Made by a program: the position numbers and the translations under genes | The notes under the pieces: model-generated | Databases searched by the model: none | Seen by the model: the letters and a program-made list of their open reading frames with translations, nothing else | What the model was told of the DNA's origin: nothing | Origin: Aliishimia sp039978895 | Lineage (GTDB): Bacteria > Pseudomonadota > Alphaproteobacteria > Rhodobacterales > Rhodobacteraceae | NCBI GenBank assembly: GCA_039978895.1 | Contig: JBDWAL010000061.1 | Location: 1-64,000 of the forward strand | DNA: 64,000 nt | Reading direction: 5' to 3' | In this document: positions 7,810 through 15,476 of the stretch, piece by piece | Numbering within the stretch: position 1 is the stretch's first letter | Layout of the letters: the number at the start of each line of letters is the position of its first letter

Positions 7810-9380
7810 GCGACACCGCAATGGACATCGGCCCGAGCGCTGGTCGCACTTCAGTTGCAGATTTTGCTGTCCAGAATGACGCGTTTTACACAGCCGCGTT
7901 TAAGAAGATTCAAGATACGACCGGGCTGGTTTGGTCTTGGAACACAATGGCCGCTGTCTTTGGCCCCCTTTGGGGCGCAGCGCGAGGAATCTGGGGATTC
8001 TTCTGGGTGTTCCTTGTGTTGGAACTGTTTGCGCTGGTCCAGATCGGGCGAGGGCTATGGGGTGAATTAGGTGCTGACCAATTGGCAAAACTAGAGCGCG
8101 CCCTAAGCAATATCGGAAAACGCGAGGCGCAGGCCCAGGAGCTGCTGGCCAATGGGGACGCCGCCGGGGCAGAGGCAAAGCTCAAGATTGCCGAGAACCT
8201 TAAAAAGGTCGCGGCCCGCGCGCAGGAACAAGCTGATTTAGCAGCGGCTGAAGCAACCACAATATTGATTGCAGGTCTTGCCATGCTGGCTTTTATCAAG
8301 GTGCTTGAGGGGTTTTACGCCAATATCGCATACGAAGCCACTTATCTGAAATGGCGTGCAGATCCCCAAAGCCAGCAAACCGGGCTCAAAAAGCCCAGCA
8401 TAATATTTGGGGCGACACTGACACTGGCCATTGTCCCACTGACCTTGTTGCGGTTCACAGTTACCAATCCAGACCAAGTGCTGGCCAAGCTGACAGGTGG
8501 CCTGATCGGGGACACAATCCCGATCACAGAATTTCCCGTCAAAAAGGAATATTTCTCGGCCTTATCCAAAAAGGGGGACGCTGGGTTCGATTGGGCTGCG
8601 GCAAACTTTTCTGATGCTTTTGATGGGATCACAGCCAGCATTCGGTGGTGTCTTGATGGGTTGGAAATCTTGTTGTTGCAGACGCCTTGGCCAGTGGTGA
8701 TGTTGGTCATTATTGTCATGGCCTATCGCTTGGCTGGCCCGCGGGTTGCGATCTTTACCACCGCTTCATTGGCCTATCTGGCCTTTATGGGGTTGTGGGA
8801 ATTGTCAATGATCACAGTCGCTCTGATCGGGGCCGGGGCGTTGTTGTGCATCGCCATTGGAGTGCCCTTCGGCATCTGGTTTGGCAAATCAAAAAGAGCC
8901 TATGCCGTTTCTGAACCCGTGCTTGATTTCATGCAGACTATGCCTGCCTTTGTCTATCTGATCCCGATCATCGCCTTTTTTGGCACCGGCAAACCGCCTG
9001 GTGTGCTGGCAACCTTGATCTTTGCTATGCCGCCCGTGATCCGTTTGACCGCGCTGGGGATGCGCGGTGTACCCGAAGCCACCAAAGAAGCAGCCATCGC
9101 CTTTGGTTGTTCGCGCCGTCAATTGTTGATCAATGTTGAACTGCCTTTGGCCCTGCCTTCGATCATGACCGGAATAAACCAAACCATCCTGATGTCCTTA
9201 TCCATGGTGGTGATTGCATCGTTGATTGGTGCGGACGGGCTTGGCGCATTGATCCTTGAATCACTGCAATACGCGGCCAAAGGTCAAGGATTGCTGGGCG
9301 GCCTTGCGATCTTGCTGTGCGCGATGGTGATCGATCGCATTGCTCAGGGAAGTTATCGAAAAAAGGTGGGCACCGGTTAA
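7806..9380 (+). CDS. Betaine-type ABC transporter permease with long N-terminal extension
   Basis: A 524-residue protein whose last ~270 residues are a ProW/OpuAB-type permease with the coupling EAA loop (GVPEATKEAAIAFGCSRRQLL) near residue 430 and several membrane helices. The first ~250 residues are unusual: a membrane segment (FFWVFLVLELFALVQIG), then a charged Ala/Glu/Lys-rich coiled-coil stretch (residues 90-150, with repeated AEAKLKIAENLKK-like heptads), and another hydrophobic segment near residues 155-170. Ordinary ProW proteins are about 280-400 residues. The start overlaps the ATPase stop by four bases, so translational coupling is likely. The role of the extension is unknown. Confidence 0.86.
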   Translation: MSDTAMDIGPSAGRTSVADFAVQNDAFYTAAFKKIQDTTGLVWSWNTMAAVFGPLWGAARGIWGFFWVFLVLELFALVQIGRGLWGELGADQLAKLERALSNIGKREAQAQELLANGDAAGAEAKLKIAENLKKVAARAQEQADLAAAEATTILIAGLAMLAFIKVLEGFYANIAYEATYLKWRADPQSQQTGLKKPSIIFGATLTLAIVPLTLLRFTVTNPDQVLAKLTGGLIGDTIPITEFPVKKEYFSALSKKGDAGFDWAAANFSDAFDGITASIRWCLDGLEILLLQTPWPVVMLVIIVMAYRLAGPRVAIFTTASLAYLAFMGLWELSMITVALIGAGALLCIAIGVPFGIWFGKSKRAYAVSEPVLDFMQTMPAFVYLIPIIAFFGTGKPPGVLATLIFAMPPVIRLTALGMRGVPEATKEAAIAFGCSRRQLLINVELPLALPSIMTGINQTILMSLSMVVIASLIGADGLGALILESLQYAAKGQGLLGGLAILLCAMVIDRIAQGSYRKKVGTG

Positions 9381-9431
9381 CCGCCGACCTTTCCTAAAAC
9401 CACTTTCGCAAAATCTGCACGAGGAAGAACT

Positions 9432-10427
9432 ATGTCCGATCCACATCAGAATTCCATGATGGAGAACCTCTATTGGTGGGGAATCCCCACCTTGTTTCGG
9501 TGCCCCAATGAACAAGCTGTCGGCCATGACATTGCCCTTGTTGGCGTACCGCACTCCACTGGCAATGGCACCACGGAACGCGATCAACATTTGGGCCCTC
9601 GCGCATTGCGTAATGTGTCGTCCATTCAGCGCCGCGCGCATAGCGGGTTCCAGCTTGACCCATGGAACGCGGCCAGCATCGTTGATGTCGGGGATGTCCC
9701 TTTTCCAAAAGCTAATGATAATGAACACTGCATTGAACAGATTACGCAGTTTTACAGTGAAATCGACGCAGCGGGCGCACGCCCCATATCTGTAGGCGGT
9801 GACCATTCTATAACCGGTGGGATCATTCAGGCGCTTGGCTGTGGGAATATCACAAGGAACGAGCCCGTTTGCTTTTTGCATCTGGACGCCCACACAGATG
9901 TCTTTACCAAGGTCGATCACTTTCTGGGGGCTCAGAAATCAGCTGCCCACTGGGGGGCCTATCTTGCTGATCAAGGCAAGGTTGATCCAACTCATTCGAT
10001 GCAGATCGGGTTGCGCGGACACGCGCGGACATTGGATTGGCTACAACCGTCCTATGACTACGGCTACAACATCGTGACCATGCAAGAATTTCGCAAGCGT
10101 GGCCTTGCGGATGTGGTGGCTCAGGTGAGCGAAACATTGGCCGGACGGCCTGTCTATATCACCTTTGATTTGGATTGCCTTGACCCAACCATTGCGCCGG
10201 GTGTCTCCAACATAGAAGCGGGAGAAAAGGGATTTGATATCGATGAGGCCGTGGGCCTGTTGCATGCCGTGCGCGGGATGAACATCGTAGGGGGTGACAT
10301 CGTCTGCATGATGCCCACCAAGGACAGCCGCAACCAGATCACAGCGCTGACCGCCGGGGCCGTCATGTTCGAGATGATCTCGATGGTGGCAGAAAACCTA
10401 TCGAAAACGAACAATGAGATCGCATGA
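9432..10427 (+). CDS. Ureohydrolase (arginase/agmatinase/guanidine-hydrolase family)
   Basis: A 331-residue ureohydrolase with all binuclear manganese ligands in place: the His of GGDHS (near residue 123), the Asp-His-Asp set in HLDAHTD (near 153) and the two Asp of FDLDCLDP (near 246). The family hydrolyses guanidino compounds to urea plus an amine. The loop VPHSTGNGTTERDQHLGPRAL differs from plain agmatinase, so guanidinobutyrase, guanidinopropionase or guanidine hydrolase are possible; substrate is not determinable here. It follows the importer by 51 bp and probably belongs to that operon, so the importer may bring in its substrate. An ATG overlapping its stop begins a decayed second ureohydrolase. 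Confidence 0.85.
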   Translation: MSDPHQNSMMENLYWWGIPTLFRCPNEQAVGHDIALVGVPHSTGNGTTERDQHLGPRALRNVSSIQRRAHSGFQLDPWNAASIVDVGDVPFPKANDNEHCIEQITQFYSEIDAAGARPISVGGDHSITGGIIQALGCGNITRNEPVCFLHLDAHTDVFTKVDHFLGAQKSAAHWGAYLADQGKVDPTHSMQIGLRGHARTLDWLQPSYDYGYNIVTMQEFRKRGLADVVAQVSETLAGRPVYITFDLDCLDPTIAPGVSNIEAGEKGFDIDEAVGLLHAVRGMNIVGGDIVCMMPTKDSRNQITALTAGAVMFEMISMVAENLSKTNNEIA

Positions 10428-10845
10428 TGCAAACCGTCACATCTAAGTTTCTTCAACCCGTTTCCGGCATAGATTTCCGCCATTTTGCTGGGTGCCTTGA
10501 GACCCATAAACCGCAAATTGGCCCGGACGACACCATAGCCCACGCGAACGACACGTTTTGCCAACTATGATCCGTGCGGGCAACTCGGTTACTGGCGTAA
10601 GTCTGTGTGGACCAGATTTCGGACTTCTATGCTGACGTAAAAGCCCCAAACATCTTCTAAATGACAGTAGGTGGGGATCACCTTGTCTCACTTCCTGTGC
10701 TGCGTGGGATCGTCAGTGACGCGCCTACGGGGATGATCCAAAACGCATGGTTCAGATCGGCATTCGCGCAACGGCCAACAATACTGAGCGCGCCCAACAG
10801 GGCGAAGCGCAAGGCGTGCGTATCATACCGACAAAAGAGGTCTAG
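10427..10845 (+). pseudogene. Decayed agmatinase-type ureohydrolase
   Basis: This is a broken second ureohydrolase. The first frame from the ATG at 10427 (which overlaps the previous stop as ATGATG) reads TSKFLQPVSGIDFRHFAG, typical of an agmatinase N-terminus, then stops at about 10567. After a gap a different frame reads TVGGDHLVSLPVLRGI (from about 10663), the metal-site region, and a further frame from 10747 reads MVQIGIRATANNTE and ends at 10845. Frameshifts and internal deletions have removed the catalytic DAHTD and FDxD regions. It once followed the intact ureohydrolase as a tandem, translationally coupled gene. Confidence 0.75.
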
Positions 10846-11055
10846 CGCACCGTTGAAGATGGAAGCCTATTAAGAACGTAAAAGGGCGGAATAATTCACC
10901 AAGGGCTGACAACTTCCATGAACGCAGTTAGCACATGGGCATAAGTCACGCTGATCACTGAATGGAAACACCTCAAACGCGCAAAACAGCGTGCTGTCCA
11001 AATCATCAAGTGGTCTCGTGTATTTGGCGATGCATATAGCACATAGGACGCAATT

Positions 11056-11610
11056 GTGACGGCGCAGATCATCATCTTACATGGACCATCAAGCAGCGGA
11101 AAATCTACCACTGCTAAGGCTGTTCAAAATGCAATCGATGCCCCATTTTTGCACTTCTCGATAGATCACCTCCGAGACAATGGCGTGTTGCCAAGTGGCA
11201 GAATTAGTCGGGGCGATTTTCTATGGTCTGATATGCGATCGCACTTTTTTGACGGCTTCCACGCGTCACTGGCGGCTTATGCGGCTGCTGGGAACAACCT
11301 AATTCTTGAGCATATCTTCGACACACCCGAATGGGTCGCGGACCTTAAACGTTTGTTTGTCCCATTTGATGTCTTCTTCGTTGGCTTGCATTGCGATGTC
11401 GAAGAACTGCGCCGGCGCGAGCTAAACCGTGGCAATAGGGTGATTGGCAGCGCTGTACAGGATCACCAGTCCGTTCATCTTGGTCGCATATATGATATTG
11501 AAATCGACAATCAGAGCAGCACAACGCAGAACGCGCAGTTCATCTTGGACGGGGTCCGGTCAGGAATTCGCACGTCCGAATTCGCAAACTTATCCAAAAC
11601 AGGGCCCTAA
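11056..11610 (+). CDS. Chloramphenicol-phosphotransferase-like P-loop kinase
   Basis: A 184-residue P-loop protein. The Walker A GPSSSGKSTTAKAV is at residues 9-22, then LHFSIDHLRDN with the Asp that in CPT-type proteins sits near the acceptor, and ILEHIF and ELRRRELNRGNR (likely lid arginines) later. Chloramphenicol 3-O-phosphotransferase and related kinases phosphorylate small hydroxylated molecules, but most members have no known substrate, so no resistance role should be assumed. It starts with GTG, with AGGA at suitable distance upstream. The gene is flanked upstream by about 210 bp without a gene, following the ureohydrolase pseudogene. Confidence 0.75.
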   Translation: MTAQIIILHGPSSSGKSTTAKAVQNAIDAPFLHFSIDHLRDNGVLPSGRISRGDFLWSDMRSHFFDGFHASLAAYAAAGNNLILEHIFDTPEWVADLKRLFVPFDVFFVGLHCDVEELRRRELNRGNRVIGSAVQDHQSVHLGRIYDIEIDNQSSTTQNAQFILDGVRSGIRTSEFANLSKTGP

Positions 11611-11708
11611 TAAGGCTTTTTTCACCTGATTGCCTCTCTACTTTATCACAACATTCACTGCCGCCTTCTCTCTTGTCACCCACAAATCCTGATGGCACAC
11701 AAAGCCCC

Positions 11709-12398
11709 ATGGAAAACCCGCATCTCAAAAGTGTTGAAGGTCAAAAGCTGACCACCACAGACATTGAGCGCCTCACTGGTTCGAATGGACCAGCCTTCTT
11801 ACAAAATTGCGACCTCCAAGGGATGGATGTGTCCCAACATGACCTAACTGGCTGGCATTTTAGCAATTGCAATCTGATGGGAACCTCTTTCAACGGGGCC
11901 AATCTGGAAGGCTCTGTGTTCACAGGATGCCGTGCTGCTGGCGTCACCTTCTTGAGTGCCTTGCTGATTGAGGCTCAGATTTCCGGCGGGGATTACAGCA
12001 ATTCAAGTTTCCGCGGTGCCACCCTTGCAGAGATCAAGATTTCCGGATGCAAGATGATCGGCGCCGATCTAAGTGAAGCTCATATGATGGGTTTTGATGT
12101 TGAGGATTGCTTGTTTGGCCTTGCAATGTTGCCCAAGCAGTCTTTCCGAAAAATGACCCTAAAACGCCTCGATTTCGGCGAGGCCGACCTTCAATCTTGC
12201 GACTTCACGGAAACAGTTTTTGAAGATTGCTCTTTGCGCGATGCAAACCTGTTTGATTGTCTCTTTGAAAATGCGGATTTGCGCGGCGCGGATCTTGGCG
12301 GGGTTAAGCTGGGCGACGCCAAACAATTCAGGGGCGCCGTCATTTCCAAACGACAAGCCGCTGATCTTTTGATCCAACTTGGTTTACAGGTACACTAA
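11709..12398 (+). CDS. Pentapeptide-repeat protein
   Basis: A 229-residue protein made mostly of pentapeptide repeats with the A(D/N)LXX register, which form a right-handed quadrilateral beta-helix. Clear units are DLQGMDVSQHDLTGWHFSNC (residues 35-54 of the protein), ANLEGSVF, GADLSEAHMMG, and the C-terminal run from ADLQSCDF to GADLGGVKLGD. The last 25 residues form the usual capping helices. A TTG 12 codons upstream is an alternative start; the ATG at 11709 fits better. It resembles Qnr-like proteins only in architecture; a role in DNA mimicry is not supported by sequence alone. Confidence 0.78.
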   Translation: MENPHLKSVEGQKLTTTDIERLTGSNGPAFLQNCDLQGMDVSQHDLTGWHFSNCNLMGTSFNGANLEGSVFTGCRAAGVTFLSALLIEAQISGGDYSNSSFRGATLAEIKISGCKMIGADLSEAHMMGFDVEDCLFGLAMLPKQSFRKMTLKRLDFGEADLQSCDFTETVFEDCSLRDANLFDCLFENADLRGADLGGVKLGDAKQFRGAVISKRQAADLLIQLGLQVH

Positions 12399-12457
12399 CA
12401 CAGTCGGATTTACCCGCGCCCATACAGCCCAGAAAACGCGAAACAGGAGTTACGCCA

Positions 12458-13111
12458 ATGGTCGAACCAGAGACATTTACGTTCCTTGCTGATCTCGCGC
12501 AGAACAATCGCAAAGCTTGGATAGACCAACACCGCGAAGAGTTTGGTGATGCCCGGCGTAACTTCACCGGCATTGCCATGACGCTCCACAGCTATGCAGA
12601 GCGTTTCGACATCGATGTGGCTGAATCGCAGTGCAAACCAAAGCAAAGCTACTCTAAATTGACAAAAGACCCACGTGAACGCAGCACGCCGGGTCTTTAT
12701 CACCCTTTTGCTGACGTGTTTGCCAATGCTGGTCGGCCGACAGAAGATTTCGGGTATTACCTTCATATTGAGCCCGGAAATTGTCACGCTGGGGCCGCGT
12801 TGTTTCACCCTTCCAAGGGTGCGCTTGCACGTATGCGCCAACGCTTGATCGATGATCCAGAGGCGCTAAAAGACGTTTTGGACGATCCAGACTTCAAAGC
12901 AGAATTCCCAGGCGGGCTTGTCACCAGGCGGGCGTTGAACGTTGTGCCAGAAGGTTTTGACAAAAACGATCCCGCCGCACCCTACCTAAAGATGGAGGGG
13001 CTCGGATGCCGCAAGGACTTATCAGACGCGCTATTGCTTGATGACGATGCCATGGATGAGCTGATCGACATCTTCCGCGCTGCAAGCCCATTGGTGCGCT
13101 ATTTTGACTAA
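12458..13111 (+). CDS. DUF2461 family protein
   Basis: A 217-residue protein of the DUF2461 (TIGR02453) family. The family pattern is visible: FTFLADLAQNNRKAWIDQHR at the N-terminus, a central YYLHIEPGNCHAGAAL strand and the C-terminal basic and acidic helices ending in SPLVRYFD. Family members are widespread soluble proteins of unknown biochemical role. The gene starts 59 bp after the pentapeptide-repeat gene and could be co-transcribed with it. About 340 bp without a recognisable gene follow. Confidence 0.8.
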   Translation: MVEPETFTFLADLAQNNRKAWIDQHREEFGDARRNFTGIAMTLHSYAERFDIDVAESQCKPKQSYSKLTKDPRERSTPGLYHPFADVFANAGRPTEDFGYYLHIEPGNCHAGAALFHPSKGALARMRQRLIDDPEALKDVLDDPDFKAEFPGGLVTRRALNVVPEGFDKNDPAAPYLKMEGLGCRKDLSDALLLDDDAMDELIDIFRAASPLVRYFD

Positions 13112-13450
13112 ATGCCAAAATTAGGCACTGAATCCCAACCAGTCTTTTCGACCTTGCAAACCCACAGCCCACGTCTGGGAAAATGAAGCCTAAGTTGGTC
13201 CTGCCGCTTGTGCGAACGATCCTTGGCATCGGGCGATAGCTGACGAATTTGCATGAACAAGCACAAGGCAACTGATTGTGCGACATCTAAGCTCATCGAC
13301 GGTCGTTGTACCGTTCAAGCGGGGGCCGAGAACACCGACGTTATGCCGAATACGAATGCCTATTTTCGCTTGATGCAATAATTGGTGACATAATTTGGCA
13401 CCAATCAATTCTAACCATGACTCATCAACATCGAACAGGAGAATTGAAAG
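13112..13450. other. Intergenic 339 bp, unassigned
   Basis: No ORF here has a recognisable family pattern on either strand. Short arginine- and proline-rich frames around 13240-13400 look like the edge of lost sequence, possibly insertion-element debris, but I could not identify a parent. The right end carries the ribosome-binding site (CAGGAG) for the RidA gene. Confidence 0.35.
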
Positions 13451-13846
13451 ATGGAACGTACAGCAGTGAACCCTTGGAATTGGTCTTTGAAGTTGGGTTA
13501 CAACCAAGCAGAAGTTATCGAAGGTGCATCCCGTCAGGTTAATTGCGCAGGCCAAACCGCCGTCGATGGCGAAGGCAATCCACAGCATCAAGGCGATATG
13601 CGCGCACAGATCAGCCTCGCATTGGACAACTTGGAAGCTGTGTTGAAAGCAGCAGGCATGGATCTAAGCAACGTCACAAAACTTGGTGTGTATGCCACTG
13701 ACGTGGATGAAGCGTTGAAGAACTTCGACCTGATGGGCATGCGGTTTGGTCCGGACCAAGTGGCGCCACCGATGACACTGTTGGGCGTAACCCGCTTGGC
13801 GATTCCGGGGCTATTGTTTGAGATCGACGCAACCGCAGCAGCCTAA
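13451..13846 (+). CDS. RidA family protein
   Basis: A 131-residue RidA/YjgF/UK114-type protein. The family motif region INCAGQTA-like (VNCAGQTAVDGEG, residues 30-42), the QISLALDNLEAVLKAAG helix and the final catalytic-pocket segment are present. RidA proteins are small trimers that hydrolyse reactive enamine/imine intermediates, and several subfamilies act in catabolic pathways. AGGAG lies 7 bases before the ATG. The usual Arg of true RidA (near residue 105) is not obvious in VTRLAIPGLLFEID, so this may be one of the Rid subfamilies with a different activity. It stands alone in a poorly coding stretch. Confidence 0.82.
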   Translation: MERTAVNPWNWSLKLGYNQAEVIEGASRQVNCAGQTAVDGEGNPQHQGDMRAQISLALDNLEAVLKAAGMDLSNVTKLGVYATDVDEALKNFDLMGMRFGPDQVAPPMTLLGVTRLAIPGLLFEIDATAAA

Positions 13847-14025
13847 CCCAAACTTAAACCGTGAAGCGCCCATTTAGCGTCATCCGCTTTTTGGGGGCTT
13901 CTCGCTATTGGAAGGGATCAGCCCTCAACCCCAAGGGCGTCTTCCAACGGATGCACAAAGAGGGATCTTGCCTTGGAGTAAGTTCAATCTGTTAACGAAC
14001 GGCTTTTGGCAAAAGCGCCTCAAAC

Positions 14026-14184
14026 ATGGGTCGCCCCCACATCTCGCACGGCAGTGTTGTTTCGGTCCAAAACGAATTCTTGCTACGGTACCGCGCGGAC
14101 GCCGACATAGTTACCCTGACCGCAAAAGCCGGGATGGCCTATCTCCCTTGGACCTCTTTTGGCGAAGCGGATCGCGCCCATTAA
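14026..14184 (+). pseudogene. Aldo/keto reductase remnant
   Basis: In the 460-bp stretch between the RidA gene and the serine hydrolase gene, one frame reads VVSVQNEFLLRYRADADIV and AGMAYLPWTSFG, a good match to the central VQN-to-LPWxPLG part of aldo/keto reductases. The frame has only 52 residues, no upstream continuation and a stop at 14182. It is debris of a lost reductase gene. The rest of the stretch (13847-14025, 14185-14306) contains nothing I recognise. Confidence 0.55.
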
Positions 14185-14306
14185 ATGGGGTCGCAATACG
14201 CAGAAATTAGTTAAATCGTGGCGACATCGCCAAGACATTGCTTTTGGTATGCAACGCGACTTATCCCTGAATTAGGGTCTCAATTTATCGTGCCTTGCAA
14301 TCGGCC

Positions 14307-15476
14307 CTAACCTTCGTGGGTTTCCACGAAACCTATCTTCGTGCCACAACACACCCGTCGCAAAACTTGCGCAACTTTGCCCATGTAGGTCTCGTCATAT
14401 CCGGTCTCATTTTCGAGCACACTGAGGAAGGCGCAAACCGTGCCAGTTTCCATGTCCACCATTAGAAATTGACCTCCATAACCAGCATGCCCCAGCACCC
14501 GGCCGTCAGTCATGGTTTGATTTGAATATCGCAGCCATTCTTTGGGGGGTGTGAGCGTTGGCGCGTCTCGCGAAAGTGTTTGATCCAAAAACGCACTATT
14601 CGCCACGGGTTGCCCTGAAAGGCCACGACCGCCACGGGCCAAAAATAGACCAAAGCGTGCCAGATCGCGGGCGCTCAGGCATCCACCGCCCGAAAATGCA
14701 GGATGCCCGTCAATCGAATAGCTGATGTGGAACCCACCTTCATAGCCGACGGCATCCGCAAGGCATTCAATTTGTGCGCTCAACGGGATTGGCGAAACCG
14801 CCGCTGCTATCAACGTCAACACATCCGTATTCGCAGATTTATATTCCGCCTCCGTGTGGCCCTTGCGCGCCTTGAAACCTGTGACACTGGCCGCAAAATC
14901 CGAGAGAGAGATTTCATCCGCTTCGCCCTGCGGCAACCGCCAGCCCAAGGCAATTTCTTCGCTGTAACAATCGGAATTGGGGTCACTATAATCTTCGGTA
15001 AAATCGTTAATGACCGCCATATCCAACACGTCTTGCACGGTTGCATCGTGATATCCCGGCCCAATTTCGGGCAGGTATTCCGAAACCTTTGCATCCAGCG
15101 CCATCAATCCCTGTTCCAACAAGCGCCCAATGATCAAATGCGCATGCAGTTTTGAGATCGATTGGATGGAATGTGGCATGGTCACTGAAAAATCTGGGGC
15201 GGCGGCTTCCATGATGATCTGATCCCCGCGCACGCAGCAAAAGGCAGAAAAGGCTGAATGCTCGAGCAAATCGCCTAATTCGGGGAATTTCTGCGTCAAA
15301 TCTACGTGCCCGGCCTCCAGCATCAGTACATTGCGGGAGCGGACCATCATCGTGCGTCGAATCAACAGATGTGCGTTGTGAAACCCGTGACGTCTATGGG
15401 CGGGTTGGTTCCAACGTTGCTTATTGTCTGCGCCAACCGCTAGGTCCGGGTTTTGAATGATCTTATGAGGTATCAT
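14307..15476 (-). CDS. Serine hydrolase, class C beta-lactamase family
   Basis: A 389-residue penicillin-binding-fold hydrolase. The catalytic SxxK is SISK (near residue 107), the second motif YxSAN is YKSANTD (near 213), and the C-terminal HAGYGG (near 340) replaces the KTG strand, as in 6-aminohexanoate-dimer hydrolase and esterase relatives. It probably hydrolyses an amide or ester, not a classical beta-lactam. No signal peptide is evident, which suits a cytoplasmic catabolic hydrolase. It is the last gene of the long BKACE-importer operon and overlaps the stop of the CoA-ligase gene by ATGA, so it likely acts on the imported compound or a pathway intermediate (inference). Confidence 0.8.
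   Translation of the reverse strand: MIPHKIIQNPDLAVGADNKQRWNQPAHRRHGFHNAHLLIRRTMMVRSRNVLMLEAGHVDLTQKFPELGDLLEHSAFSAFCCVRGDQIIMEAAAPDFSVTMPHSIQSISKLHAHLIIGRLLEQGLMALDAKVSEYLPEIGPGYHDATVQDVLDMAVINDFTEDYSDPNSDCYSEEIALGWRLPQGEADEISLSDFAASVTGFKARKGHTEAEYKSANTDVLTLIAAAVSPIPLSAQIECLADAVGYEGGFHISYSIDGHPAFSGGGCLSARDLARFGLFLARGGRGLSGQPVANSAFLDQTLSRDAPTLTPPKEWLRYSNQTMTDGRVLGHAGYGGQFLMVDMETGTVCAFLSVLENETGYDETYMGKVAQVLRRVCCGTKIGFVETHEG

Noticed and set aside
11056..11610. Calling the kinase a chloramphenicol resistance gene
   Set aside because: Only the P-loop and general CPT-like build are seen; most relatives have unknown substrates.
13908..14210. 100-codon plus-strand ORF
   Set aside because: The family-like signal (aldo/keto reductase) lies in another frame; this one is compositionally odd and lacks a ribosome-binding site.
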